In this document: positions 42,268-50,764 of the stretch, piece after piece
Position numbering within the stretch: position 1 is the stretch's first letter
Layout of the letters: the number at the start of each line of letters is the position of its first letter
Source: Brevibacillus_H ginsengisoli
GTDB lineage: Bacteria > Bacillota > Bacilli > Brevibacillales > Brevibacillaceae
Assembly: GCF_050113715.1 (NCBI RefSeq)
Contig: NZ_JBNJQR010000005.1
Span: forward strand, 248,001-312,000
DNA length: 64,000 bases
Direction: 5' to 3'
The notes under the pieces: generated by a model
What the model was told of the DNA's origin: nothing
Databases searched by the model: none
Seen by the model: only the letters and a program-made list of their open reading frames with translations
Position numbers and translations under genes: made by a program

Positions 42268-43470
42268 ATGCAAGGAAAAGGAGCAGAGGAACCGCTATCA
42301 GGGGGCAAAGGCATTCAACAAACCTACATCTATTTAAGTGCCTTGTATGTTTTTATCTACTACGGATTCGGTGCTTTCTTCCCGCTCATGTCGCAGTATT
42401 ACAAGTCTATTCATTTAACTGGCACGGAGATTGGAACGATCAGCTCGATCACGCCAATTGTCTCGATTCTGGCGCAGCCCATCTGGGGGATGATCTGTGA
42501 CCGTTACTCGATCAGAAAGCCGGTTCTGATTGGAACGCTGCTCTCGACAGCGGCGATCTCTTTGTTGTTTTCAATGGTTTCCAGTTATGCGTGGATCCTC
42601 TTTTTGTTTACGATCTTCTCGGTATTTCAATGCGCGCTTGTTCCGATCTCAGACAGTATCGCCTTAAGCTACGCCAAGAAAGAAAACATGCAATTCGGTA
42701 ATATCCGCATGTGGGGAGCCGTAGGTTTTGCGGTAGCTGTATTTTTTACGGGGATTGCGGTGGAGAAGTGGGGTCCGAACGCGATTTTTTACTGTTTTGC
42801 CATCGCCTTAATTATTGCGATGTTATCTCTAAGAGGGATACCGGATGGCAGCAATGAATTCAGCTCCGTCAATTTGCTGAGCGGGCTGGGGCAACTTCTG
42901 CGTTTGCCGCGTTTTCTGCTGTTTTTGATCAGTTCATTTTTTATTTTCGGAGCGATTAACGCCAATAATATTTGGTTTTCTCTGTATTATCAGCATATTG
43001 GCGGTTCAGTATCGGGGATTGGACTGGCGTTTCTCCTGTTTGCCGGAAGTGAAGCTCCATTTATGAAAATCGCCGCCTCTTTTACTCGACGATTTGGCAT
43101 GGAGATTACCTTGCTGTTAGCAGGAACTGTGTCAGCTATAAGATGGTTATGGTATGGGACAGCGCCTAGTACGACCATGATTCTCTGTCTATTCTTTATT
43201 CAAGGGATTTCCGCTGGTTTCTACTTGGCCAACGCAGCCCAATTCGTTCGTGAAAACACCCCGCCGGCCCTTCAAGTAACGGCGCTGGCACTCTTCACGT
43301 CTTTGGGCTATGGATTGGGCTCCATGGCAAATAATCTTCTGGGCGGAATCATTATGGATCGTTGGGGAATACTCTCGACGTATACGTTTTTTGGTGTGTC
43401 GACCCTAATCGGCTTGATTCCGCTGATTTATCTAACGATCAAAAGACCGCGCAAAGCATTGTCGGCTTGA
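42268..43470 (+). CDS. MFS transporter, MFS_1-like type
   Basis: A 400-residue major facilitator with about 12 hydrophobic segments. The first is SALYVFIYYGFGAFFPLMSQ. The MFS A-type motif after TM2 is GMICDRYSIRKPVLI. YFFGVS, LLFAGSEAPFM and NIWFSLYYQHIGG resemble the LacY/nucleoside-symporter-like MFS_1_like group. GAAGGAAAAA lies before the ATG. The substrate is unknown. Its last 43 bases overlap the convergent cupredoxin gene. Confidence 0.86.
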   Translation: MQGKGAEEPLSGGKGIQQTYIYLSALYVFIYYGFGAFFPLMSQYYKSIHLTGTEIGTISSITPIVSILAQPIWGMICDRYSIRKPVLIGTLLSTAAISLLFSMVSSYAWILFLFTIFSVFQCALVPISDSIALSYAKKENMQFGNIRMWGAVGFAVAVFFTGIAVEKWGPNAIFYCFAIALIIAMLSLRGIPDGSNEFSSVNLLSGLGQLLRLPRFLLFLISSFFIFGAINANNIWFSLYYQHIGGSVSGIGLAFLLFAGSEAPFMKIAASFTRRFGMEITLLLAGTVSAIRWLWYGTAPSTTMILCLFFIQGISAGFYLANAAQFVRENTPPALQVTALALFTSLGYGLGSMANNLLGGIIMDRWGILSTYTFFGVSTLIGLIPLIYLTIKRPRKALSA

Positions 43471-43826
43471 GGATCCGGAGCGGAGTGGTAAGGGAAGATC
43501 CCCTGGTGATTAGCGACAAACGTAATGGTTGATGATTCACCGGCAGACAGTATAACGGTATGGACACCTAAAGTGGATAGGTCTATATAATGCGTGGTTG
43601 TATCGGTATTGGTAACGGTAAGCGTAACCGTATCCCCTGTGTCACAGGTAAGTTGATTTGGGAGAAAGCCATACTTGGTAATCGTCAGATGTTGGGCGAC
43701 GAGATGTTGAGCTGACGATGGCTTGACTGTGTAACTGCTATGTAGAAAAAGCAATAAAAGAGTGAGAAATAAAGCAATCAACGGATGCCGATACCGCAAA
43801 AATTTTGACAGGTAATCATTCATCAT
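43428..43826 (-). CDS. Exported cupredoxin-like protein lacking the copper cysteine
   Basis: A 132-residue protein. Residues 15-33 form a membrane anchor or uncleaved signal. The rest is a cupredoxin-like beta sandwich (LTITKYGFLPNQLTCDTGDT, VTLTVTNTD, then FVANHQGIFPYHS). In copper proteins the final loop reads CxxxH with a Met ligand, but here the expected Cys is replaced (FPYHSAPDP), and only histidines remain. It may therefore not bind copper as type 1, or it may bind it differently. It starts with ATG 43826 or 43823. It converges on the MFS gene with a 43-base overlap. Confidence 0.75.
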   Translation of the reverse strand: MMNDYLSKFLRYRHPLIALFLTLLLLFLHSSYTVKPSSAQHLVAQHLTITKYGFLPNQLTCDTGDTVTLTVTNTDTTTHYIDLSTLGVHTVILSAGESSTITFVANHQGIFPYHSAPDPQADNALRGLLIVR

Positions 43827-43888
43827 GTTCTTTCACTCTCCTTGAAGTTAACCAGGATTTCCTAGGTAAGGCATAGTTTATCCAAAAA

Positions 43889-43954
43889 GAAAAGCAGCCA
43901 TGCTACCAGAACAGCGACTAATCAAGTCAATGTTCGAGCAGCAGGCTGCTTTTT
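43889..43954 (-). terminator. Terminator of the coat-protein genes
   Basis: AAAAGCAGCC and GGCTGCTTTT form the stem, with a 45-base loop. On the minus strand the T-run follows the left arm. The spacing to the coat gene stop is only about 10 bases. Confidence 0.55.
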
Positions 43955-43964
43955 GGTATGGGTG

Positions 43965-44339
43965 TTAGTAAGGGAACTGAGTGGAGTACCCGCTGAACTG
44001 CTGGGAAGTCTGTTGCAGTTTTTGTTGCTCTTCCGCTTCAAGCTTGTACCAGCCTTTTTGGAACATCAGGTTGTACAGTTCCCGTGCGGACTGGTGGGTT
44101 TCCATCAGGATTTGCAACATATCGGTGTGAAGCTGTTCATGACTGGCTTCCCGGACGGCAACATTGAAACTGTCGGTGAGATACTTACAGGTGCTAAGCC
44201 CATCGTTGATGAAATCGCGATCATTCATCTGCGGGCCTTTTACTTGAGGCAATTGACCGGTTTGCGGATTGGCGATTTGATTGGCGTTTTGGCCTTGATT
44301 CTGCATCATGTTTTGACCTTGATTGGTAAGTGAATACAT
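43965..44339 (-). CDS. Spore coat protein, CotF-like
   Basis: A 124-residue protein. The first 35 residues are Gln- and Asn-rich (QNQGQNANQIANPQTGQL). The C-terminal 85 form the helical CotF fold: MNDRDFINDGLSTCKYLTD, then ASHEQLHTDMLQILMET and MFQKGWYKLEAEEQQ. CotF-type proteins are found in the endospore coat. GGGGGGC is nine bases before the ATG. It follows the coat-related gene at 44352-44645 on the same strand by 12 bases, so they are an operon, which implies expression late in sporulation from a mother-cell promoter. Confidence 0.87.
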   Translation of the reverse strand: MYSLTNQGQNMMQNQGQNANQIANPQTGQLPQVKGPQMNDRDFINDGLSTCKYLTDSFNVAVREASHEQLHTDMLQILMETHQSARELYNLMFQKGWYKLEAEEQQKLQQTSQQFSGYSTQFPY

Positions 44340-44351
44340 AAAGCGCCCCCC

Positions 44352-44645
44352 TTATTGGTTTTGCTGTGGACGTGGAAGTGTGGCCATCGCTTTGTTGTTG
44401 TCCACTTGCAAATGGGTCAACAACTTTTGATAATGGCGCTGGTGCATTTGTCCTGTTTTCTCCAGCACTTGTTTAATTTGGGGGTCGCTTACTTGTTGAG
44501 CATAAAAGTGGAATTTTTTAAAAGCGATGAGCTCCCAAGAAAGAGCGTCTTTCAAGTACATGGTATCCTTCGTGGTAATTACACGAGGAGGAACCGGAAT
44601 AGGAGCTTGCGTCTGTGCTTGCGGTGGTGTCATGAGGGCTGGCAT
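44352..44645 (-). CDS. Coat-related helical protein, CotF-like partner
   Basis: A 97-residue protein, first gene of the small coat operon. It starts with a proline- and glutamine-rich stretch (PALMTPPQAQTQAPIPVPPR). Then comes a helical region, KDALSWELIAFKKFHFYAQQ, ending in QVLEKTGQMHQRHYQKLLTH, which resembles the ferritin-like/CotF-type coat proteins. The ATG at 44645 is preferred because AAGGAGA lies seven bases upstream; the in-frame start 11 codons earlier has none. The role is inferred from its neighbour. Confidence 0.78.
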   Translation of the reverse strand: MPALMTPPQAQTQAPIPVPPRVITTKDTMYLKDALSWELIAFKKFHFYAQQVSDPQIKQVLEKTGQMHQRHYQKLLTHLQVDNNKAMATLPRPQQNQ

Positions 44646-44696
44646 GAACAGTCTCCTTTCGAGTAAGGGAATTGTCATACACCCTATAGCATGAAG

Positions 44697-44723
44697 AAAA
44701 CCCAGGCAGGTTATGCTGGGTTT
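44697..44723 (-). terminator. Terminator of the P-loop/Asp23-like gene
   Basis: AAACCCAG..CTGGGTTTT. The minus-strand stop TAA is just at its start. Confidence 0.65.
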
Positions 44724-45523
44724 AATTGCAAGGAAATCACTTGGATATCGATACTTGCCGGTGAAATATTCAACAAATGCGTGGTCTCACGGTATAAGGC
44801 CTGTTGTAGTTGATGAATGACGGGATGAATTGGCTCTCCAAAAGGAAGACACAAGGTTAAAGTGATCGTCAATCTTGGCAAATCTTCAAAAGAATAGACA
44901 GTTTTATGCACATGCGCAACCTCGGGGTAACGATAACACGTGATTTGGACGATTTTTTTCAGAACCTGTTCATAAATCTGGATTCGTCCACCAGAGAATG
45001 CGGGGTGAACCACCGTCGTCTCGCCAATCACTTCTTTTCTAGGGGATAAAATCTTCTGAGCGGAAGAGATCAACCGATGGAGAAAATCTTTTTCCACCTC
45101 GACACGAGGAATGGGGATGACGTGTTTTCCTTGCGTTTCACGAACATATTGAGCCGCCTGAATCTCTTCAAGCGGCTTTACTGATTCAATTGGAATAAAC
45201 TCATCGACTTCGGGAAGTCGCAATGCTTCAACGATTCGCCCAATCATTCGCTGAGAGGTTCCGATTACAAGCAATCGCTGGATGGGATAATGCTCAAGCG
45301 CTTTCCGAACAGCTTCAGCGTGTCCCGGGTAATAGAAGATGGCCCGCTTTACTGCCTGTATCTTCGTCTTCTCATATTTCGCGGAGGTACCAGCCACTTT
45401 GCGTCCATGATGGATTAAAATGCCGTCATCGATGATCGCGTCAATCTGCATTTGATGAGCCAGTCTGAGTGCGGTTGTACTTTTACCGGTTCCACTTGTT
45501 CCATAGAGCGCGTATACCTGCAT
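44711..45523 (-). CDS. P-loop ATPase with Asp23/Gls24-like C-terminus
   Basis: A 270-residue protein. Residues 1-155 or so are a P-loop NTPase (YALYGTSGTGKSTTALRLAH, Walker A at 8-17; LLVIGTSQRM near 85). From about 160 on (IGETTVVHPAFSGGRIQIYE, ..LTLCLPFGEPIHPV.., ..ISPASIDIQVISL) the pattern fits an Asp23/Gls24-type domain, as in alkaline-shock proteins. Asp23-type proteins are membrane-linked envelope stress factors. I know of no described role for the combination. It lies alone between proBAC and the coat genes. The N-terminal nucleotide-binding part may act on an RNA or small molecule, but that is open. Confidence 0.78.
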   Translation of the reverse strand: MQVYALYGTSGTGKSTTALRLAHQMQIDAIIDDGILIHHGRKVAGTSAKYEKTKIQAVKRAIFYYPGHAEAVRKALEHYPIQRLLVIGTSQRMIGRIVEALRLPEVDEFIPIESVKPLEEIQAAQYVRETQGKHVIPIPRVEVEKDFLHRLISSAQKILSPRKEVIGETTVVHPAFSGGRIQIYEQVLKKIVQITCYRYPEVAHVHKTVYSFEDLPRLTITLTLCLPFGEPIHPVIHQLQQALYRETTHLLNISPASIDIQVISLQLNPA

Positions 45524-45588
45524 CGAAGGGTCCTCCCTGCCGTGTCAACTGATCTATTGATTACCCTCAGTATAGCATGGGACAAGGA

Positions 45589-46440
45589 TTAGCGGAATTG
45601 CGCCCCCAGCTCACGCGAACGCTCAGTAGCGCGGAGCACTGCGGAAGAGAAGGCTTGCTTGACCCCGTAATGATCCAGCACCTCAAGTCCGGCTTGTGTT
45701 GTGCCACCGGGACTGGTTACTTTTTGACGGAGGACGGCTGGCTCCTCACTCGAATGAAGCAGCATTTGGGCCGCACCCAACAGAGTTTGCAGGGTTAGCT
45801 GGCGAGCCATAAGCGGAGACAGCCCAGCGTTGGCGCCAGCACCTTCCATGGCTTCAACCAAATAATAGATGTAAGCGGGACCGCTTCCTGACAAACCGGT
45901 AACAATATCCAACTCTTCCTCGGGAACAGCGTATACCGCACCAATGGACTCGAATAAGGTGGAAGCCAAAGCCAAATGTTCGGTTGTCGAGTGAACTCCT
46001 TGTGAGACTCCCGTCGCGGACAATCCCACAGCAGAAGAAGTGTTTGGCATGGTACGCACAATCGGGCAGGATGTGTCTAGCCATTCTCCCAATAATTCGG
46101 TGGCTATTCCAGCGATGACGGAGATGACCAGATGACGTTCGTTCACCAAACCACGCAAGGCAAGGCAGGCTTCGTGCGCATCCTTGGGCTTCATCGCCAG
46201 TATAAGAATGTCTGACTGACTCAAGAGCTTTTCGATATCGCGAGTGGTTTGAATTTCATACGCTGTACTCAATTTATCCAGTTGTTCATCATTGCTTCGA
46301 TTGGTCACGAGTATTTGCTCAAGTGGAAGCAATCTCCGCTGAATGATACCCTTTAACATTGCCTCCACGATGGATCCAGCACCGAGGAAGCCAATGCGGA
46401 CATTACGCAGTTGCTCGTGGTTAAATGTTGTTTTACGCAT
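45589..46440 (-). CDS. proC: Pyrroline-5-carboxylate reductase
   Basis: A 283-residue enzyme that reduces pyrroline-5-carboxylate to proline with NAD(P)H. GFLGAGSIVEAMLKGI (about 18-33) is the Rossmann motif. The P5CR signature is complete: GLSGSGPAYIYYLVEAM and, later, SPGGTTQAGL. It ends the proBAC series, 48 bases after proA, with AAGGAGGAAA before the ATG. The slightly long N-terminus (RKTTFNHEQLRNVR) is not unusual. Proline synthesis, for osmotic protection or protein, is under the T-box upstream of proB. Confidence 0.93.
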   Translation of the reverse strand: MRKTTFNHEQLRNVRIGFLGAGSIVEAMLKGIIQRRLLPLEQILVTNRSNDEQLDKLSTAYEIQTTRDIEKLLSQSDILILAMKPKDAHEACLALRGLVNERHLVISVIAGIATELLGEWLDTSCPIVRTMPNTSSAVGLSATGVSQGVHSTTEHLALASTLFESIGAVYAVPEEELDIVTGLSGSGPAYIYYLVEAMEGAGANAGLSPLMARQLTLQTLLGAAQMLLHSSEEPAVLRQKVTSPGGTTQAGLEVLDHYGVKQAFSSAVLRATERSRELGAQFR

Positions 46441-46488
46441 CTGTTTTCCTCCTTATTGAAAGGTTTGTGAAGTTGGATCGGATTCGAA

Positions 46489-47757
46489 TTATCGAATTTG
46501 ACCGTTCCCTTGAATACGATATTTCCAGGAAGTGAGGGCGGGTAATCCCATTGGCCCCCTGGCATGTGTCTTTTGAGTGCTGATTCCGATCTCGGCACCG
46601 TATCCGAATTCGCCCCCGTCCGTAAATCGAGTGGAAGCGTTGTGATAGACACAAGCAGCATCGACTTCACGTAAAAATCTTGCGGCCGACTCCAAATCTT
46701 CCGTAAGAATCGCTTCCGAATGACCGCTTCCATGCCGATGAATATGCTCCATTGCCTCTGTCAAATCATCTACAATCCGTACAGACAACACGAGATCGAG
46801 GTATTCCGTATCCCAGTCCGCATCAGTGGCCTGCTCCAGGTTAGGGTACTGGTCCGCAAACTCTCGATAAAGCCTGTCGCAAGCCCGAATGGTAACGTTG
46901 GCTTCGGATAAGGAGGTAATTAAACGAGATACGGCATTTGCTGACCAGTCGCGATGAATCAATAAGGTTTCCAATGCGTTGCATACGGAAGGTCGGCTCG
47001 TTTTGGCGTTTAATACAATCTGTTCCGCCATTGGATAAGCGGCACTCTCATCGATAAACACGTGGCAGATGCCTTCACCAGTCTCCAATACAGGAACGGT
47101 AGAGGTCCGAACAACTCGCTTGATCAGCTCAGCCCCTCCGCGAGGAATGATCACGTCAATTATTCCATTCAGCGTACACAGCACATCGACAGATTCTCTT
47201 TGCTTTGCGGTCAGGTATTGAACAGAATCGGAGGGAAGATCCACGGATTCCAAGCCTTTCTGAATACTTCGAGTTAATGCTTGATTGGTTTCGCTTGCGG
47301 AACGACTGCCGCGAAGGCAGATCGCATTCCCCGTCTTGATCGCAATTGCTGCCGCATCTAGGGTGACATTAGGTCTAGCCTCATAAACCATTCCGATGAC
47401 GCCTAGTGGAACCCGTACTTCCTGAATCCGCAAGCCGTTGGGGCGCTCCCATTCAGCCGTAATCTGACCGATCGGATCGGGCAAAAGGGAGAGCTCATGC
47501 AGACTGTCAATTAACCCTTGAATCCGTGCGGGGTTTAGTCGAAGCCGATCCAGATAGCTGGCAGTACTTCCATCCTGCAGAGCTTGGTCGCAATCCTTCT
47601 GATTCGCCGTTAGAATCTGCTCGGTATCTGTTGCAAGCTGGTGCCCAATCGCCAGAAGTGCTTGGTTTTTCAACTCGGTAGAAGCCAATGCGAGCTTGCG
47701 AGAGGCGGCTTTCGCTTTTTGAGCTTGCGCGGTAACGCTTTGTCTGATATCTTCCAT
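46489..47757 (-). CDS. proA: Glutamate-5-semialdehyde dehydrogenase (gamma-glutamyl phosphate reductase)
   Basis: A 422-residue enzyme making glutamate semialdehyde from gamma-glutamyl phosphate. The catalytic cysteine is in TSRPSVCNALETLLIHRD, and VPLGVIGMVYEARPNVTLDA and LRGSRSASETN are the family motifs. The start ATG at 47757 has GGAGGGAGA six bases before it; the upstream TTG in the same frame is part of that site. It follows proB after 27 bases. Second gene of proBAC. Confidence 0.95.
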   Translation of the reverse strand: MEDIRQSVTAQAQKAKAASRKLALASTELKNQALLAIGHQLATDTEQILTANQKDCDQALQDGSTASYLDRLRLNPARIQGLIDSLHELSLLPDPIGQITAEWERPNGLRIQEVRVPLGVIGMVYEARPNVTLDAAAIAIKTGNAICLRGSRSASETNQALTRSIQKGLESVDLPSDSVQYLTAKQRESVDVLCTLNGIIDVIIPRGGAELIKRVVRTSTVPVLETGEGICHVFIDESAAYPMAEQIVLNAKTSRPSVCNALETLLIHRDWSANAVSRLITSLSEANVTIRACDRLYREFADQYPNLEQATDADWDTEYLDLVLSVRIVDDLTEAMEHIHRHGSGHSEAILTEDLESAARFLREVDAACVYHNASTRFTDGGEFGYGAEIGISTQKTHARGPMGLPALTSWKYRIQGNGQIR

Positions 47758-47783
47758 GATTTCTCCCTCCAAGAAATAACAGT

Positions 47784-48905
47784 CTATCGAAGAACAATTG
47801 GGCTAAAAGAGTGCACAGCCATCCAGTCATCCCGATGGATCACGGCTTTGGATAAAGAACCATGATCCGGATTCAGGAGGTAATTCTGTAATTCCGATGC
47901 CTCGTAGCGGCAGATTCCGCGCCCGATTCGTTGGTCGTTCCAGTAGACATCGACAACCTCCCCGGAGGCAAAAGAACCTTCTGCCACCTTCACCCCCGCC
48001 GGCAACAAGCTGCGACCACAGTTCAAAATCGCGTCTGCCGCCCCATCATCGACAACTACCTTACCGTTGCTAGGGGAGTGTAGGGCAATCCATTGTTTGC
48101 GATTGGGAACCGACTCCGCTTTATCCGCTTTTCTTGAGGCAACATAAGTGCCATTCCCATTGCCATTCAATATTTCAATCAGTCCGTCAGAGCCTTTAGC
48201 CAACCCGATAAAAGAGGGGATGCCCAAGTTGCTTGTCACATTGGCCGCCAACAGCTTGGAGCGCATTCCTCCAGTTCCAAGCGAGCCAGCTCCACCCGCA
48301 AGCTCCAGCATCTCAGGTGTCACTTCTTCAATGGACGGGATTCGCTTCGCCGTCTTCAGCTTGCGCGGATCACCGTCATAAAACCCGTTGGTATCCGTCA
48401 GCATGATATACAGATCAGCATGAACCAGTCCAGAAACCAATGCCCCCAGCATATCGTTGTCCCCAAAGGTAAGCTCCGCAACAGAGACCGTATCGTTTTC
48501 GTTGATGATCGGGAGGACTCCCCGCGAGAGCAGAAGCGAAATGGTTTGAAAAGCATGCTGGTATCGCTCTCGGTCAGAGAAGTCATCCCGGGTGAGTAGA
48601 ATCTGGGCGACAGGTATTTTATTTTGGGCAAAAAGATAAGAATATTGCTGCATTAAAATGCTCTGTCCAACAGCAGCCGCTGCCTGTTTGGCGGCAAGCG
48701 TTCTCGGTCGCTCCTTGTACCCCAATTTCTGATAACCGCTAGCAACTGCTCCAGATGAAACAAATAAGACGTCGTGACCTTGCTCGCGCAGTCGAGTAAG
48801 CGAGGAGACGACAGCATCAAGCTTCGACTCATCATAGCCTCTCTCCTGATTGGTCAGAGAGCTGCTTCCTGCTTTTACAACAATCCGTTTTTTTCTTACA
48901 CTCAC
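47784..48905 (-). CDS. proB: Glutamate 5-kinase
   Basis: A 373-residue kinase catalysing the first step of proline synthesis. The amino-acid kinase domain occupies about 1-260 (RIVVKAGSSSLT; then FVSSGAVASGYQKLG; INENDTVSVAELTFGDND; GTGGMRSKLLAA). A C-terminal PUA domain (about 280-370) is present, as in full-length ProB. It begins with GTG 48905 after GAAGGGAGG. First gene of proBAC, downstream of a T-box leader whose likely specifier is a proline codon. Confidence 0.95.
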   Translation of the reverse strand: MSVRKKRIVVKAGSSSLTNQERGYDESKLDAVVSSLTRLREQGHDVLFVSSGAVASGYQKLGYKERPRTLAAKQAAAAVGQSILMQQYSYLFAQNKIPVAQILLTRDDFSDRERYQHAFQTISLLLSRGVLPIINENDTVSVAELTFGDNDMLGALVSGLVHADLYIMLTDTNGFYDGDPRKLKTAKRIPSIEEVTPEMLELAGGAGSLGTGGMRSKLLAANVTSNLGIPSFIGLAKGSDGLIEILNGNGNGTYVASRKADKAESVPNRKQWIALHSPSNGKVVVDDGAADAILNCGRSLLPAGVKVAEGSFASGEVVDVYWNDQRIGRGICRYEASELQNYLLNPDHGSLSKAVIHRDDWMAVHSFSPIVLR

Positions 48906-48929
48906 GTCAAGTCCTCCCTTCAGGAAAAA

Positions 48930-49212
48930 TAAAAAAACCTTCCATCCTTGAATAAGGACGAAAGGTTACTTTCGCGGTACCACCTTACTTGATGAGTTGA
49001 CAGGTCAACATCATCCGGCTTTTCACTGCATCGCTTTGACAATTATTCATGCATGAGCAGTGCTTTCCTTGGTAACGGGGGAAAGACTCCCGTCTAGGTT
49101 ATCCCTAGCCGCTCCGGGGTGGGTTCAAGCGATATCACAGGTGAAACCTTGCAGCCGGTGGGTTTCACTCTCTAGGCAGGAAGATCAGCTTTACTATTTC
49201 CCTTCAACGCGT
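48930..49212 (-). promoter_or_regulatory. T-box leader, proline-type, upstream of proBAC
   Basis: On the minus strand the T-box sequence AAGGTGGTACCGCG is at about 48973-48989. A terminator (AACCTTTCGTCCTT / AAGGATGGAAGGTTTTTTT) lies at 48932-48970. Stem I has the AGAGAGTG motif and a following stem with GAACCCACC. The CCC before an A in that part fits the specifier codon position for proline, in line with the genes controlled. Uncharged proline tRNA would allow read-through. Confidence 0.88.
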
Positions 49213-49285
49213 CAGTGTATTAGTCTGGCTTTTGTTTTAATAATTATGCCAACAGGCGAATAAAAATGTCAAGGGCAAAGATCAT

Positions 49286-49999
49286 CTACTCAAACATTTT
49301 TGCGCCATAGGTCCCAAGCCGTTGATTAATCTCGTATTGCTTTGTCTTCTGGTCGCGAACCAGACGATAGGTGATCGTTCTGTCAGATGAGAAAGCGGGG
49401 AGGGTAGCATCCTTCACAGTGGCCGTAATCCCTTTGCTGTCTTTTTCCACCGTGGTGTTTTTTACGGTAATTAATACATGATATTCAGATTCCCCTTGCG
49501 CGAGATACACTTTGTCATTCACAACTTTAGTATGCAGGTTGTCGTACATTTTAACGGCGATCGGTCGACTCCAGAAGCGGGTGAAGTAGGTAATAATTTT
49601 TTCTTTGGTGTCGTATGACGATGGCAATTCACGATAGGTAATACCGTCTTCCTTTATTTTTTTTCCGTTGGTCATGGTTGCGGCCGCGTACTGCAAATCA
49701 TCAAAAACCTTTTCTGCGCGATTCAAAAACATGACGAGATCGTGTTTGTTTGTATCCATATCTTTCATGACGACTGCGTTTTTTTCATTACTCTCGGCCT
49801 TGTCCTTGTTTTTACCTTTCAATCCCTTGTAAGGGTTGGCTGTTTTGGTTTCAGTCTTGGTTTTCTTGGATTCTTTCTTGGTTTCGGTCTTAGCTGATTC
49901 TGCTTTTGTCTTCTCTCCTTTTGTCTTCTCTCCTTTTGTCCCATCTCCACAGCCTGATACGACAAGCGAGAGAGCGAGAAGGATCAACCACTTTTTCAT
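49286..49999 (-). CDS. Lipoprotein, IseA-like
   Basis: A 237-residue lipoprotein. The lipobox is VVSGC with C17, followed by a Lys/Glu/Thr-rich linker with a repeat of GEKTK (about 20-60). The C-terminal 150 residues are a globular part (FLNRAEKVFDDLQYAAATM, then YFTRFWSRPIAVKMYDNLHT). This pattern resembles IseA, the inhibitor of cell-wall DL-endopeptidases, but I hold that as tentative. ATG 49999 is preferred, since GAGGTGG sits just upstream; the GTG at 50008 lies inside that site. It is transcribed alone. Confidence 0.7.
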   Translation of the reverse strand: MKKWLILLALSLVVSGCGDGTKGEKTKGEKTKAESAKTETKKESKKTKTETKTANPYKGLKGKNKDKAESNEKNAVVMKDMDTNKHDLVMFLNRAEKVFDDLQYAAATMTNGKKIKEDGITYRELPSSYDTKEKIITYFTRFWSRPIAVKMYDNLHTKVVNDKVYLAQGESEYHVLITVKNTTVEKDSKGITATVKDATLPAFSSDRTITYRLVRDQKTKQYEINQRLGTYGAKMFE

Positions 50000-50181
50000 T
50001 CGAACCACCTCATCATTTCATTTCTACACCTTAAGATGTGAGGGGGCTGCGAACGATAACCAAGTAAAAATCTTCCTTCTTTTCAAGGGATCTTTTGGGT
50101 GATACTTGTTTGTTTAGAGATTTACCTCTATCATGGAAGGGATACTAAAGAGGACAAGTACCTATTGTAGAGGTGAAAGAC

Positions 50182-50598
50182 ATGTTTGGTTTTGGAAAGA
50201 AAGTAAAGAAGCTGGAAGGTACCGACATTTTGATTTTGAAAGTGGCGGAGTCTCAGAATCGCCATTTTTATCAAGTTGCTTTCCCAAGTGCGTTAGGGAA
50301 TGACATCGTTAACATGTTGCAAAAATTACAGAAATCTTCATTTAACCAAAAAGAGTACCTGGGAGAAATCGGCGGTTTTCATATTATTACGTATATTGAA
50401 GCCGCAATGAACTTTGAGGTGCTAGATGAAATAGACATTGAAGCACATCCTGTACAAATTCAAGACTTTGCCAATATCCTGTTGCGCCGTTTGGAAGCGA
50501 ATGAGGAGTCAGGCGAGCACGAAGAAAATGAAGATTTGGCATTCATCATGGGCGAGCTTACCATGCTTCGTGACGGTAGTTTCATTCCACAAACGTAA
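50182..50598 (+). CDS. Unrecognised 138-residue protein
   Basis: MFGFGKKVKKLEG at the start and FIMGELTMLRDGSFIPQ at the end. Soluble, acidic overall, no membrane segment. No domain recognised. AGAGGTGA is seven bases upstream of the ATG, and the compositional look is like neighbouring genes, so it is a real gene. The GTG nine bases earlier is a less likely start. Downstream, a terminator-like hairpin belongs to the reduced repeat R8. Confidence 0.6.
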   Translation: MFGFGKKVKKLEGTDILILKVAESQNRHFYQVAFPSALGNDIVNMLQKLQKSSFNQKEYLGEIGGFHIITYIEAAMNFEVLDEIDIEAHPVQIQDFANILLRRLEANEESGEHEENEDLAFIMGELTMLRDGSFIPQT

Positions 50599-50600
50599 GA

Positions 50601-50706
50601 AAAAGGGCTTCGTCCCTTTGAGGACGAAGCCCTTTTCTGGGCTTACGCGAATTAAGAAAGTTTAAGTACTTAACTATCGCAAAGTACTTAAACTTTCTTA
50701 ATTATT
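50601..50706 (-). repeat. Dispersed structured repeat, minimal copy R8
   Basis: On the minus strand: hairpin GAAAGTTTAAGTACTTTGC / GTTAAGTACTTAAACTTTC, then the linker ATTCGCGTAAGCCC, then AGAAAAGGGCTTCGTC and GGACGAAGCCCTTTT closed by a short loop. The whole core of the other copies is absent, so only the two ends remain. The inner hairpin (50602-50640) also serves as a terminator for the gene at 50182. Confidence 0.8.
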
Positions 50707-50764
50707 AGGCTGTGTTATATCATTAATTAGGCTGAAAATCTTACAATCATAATTACATTAATAA

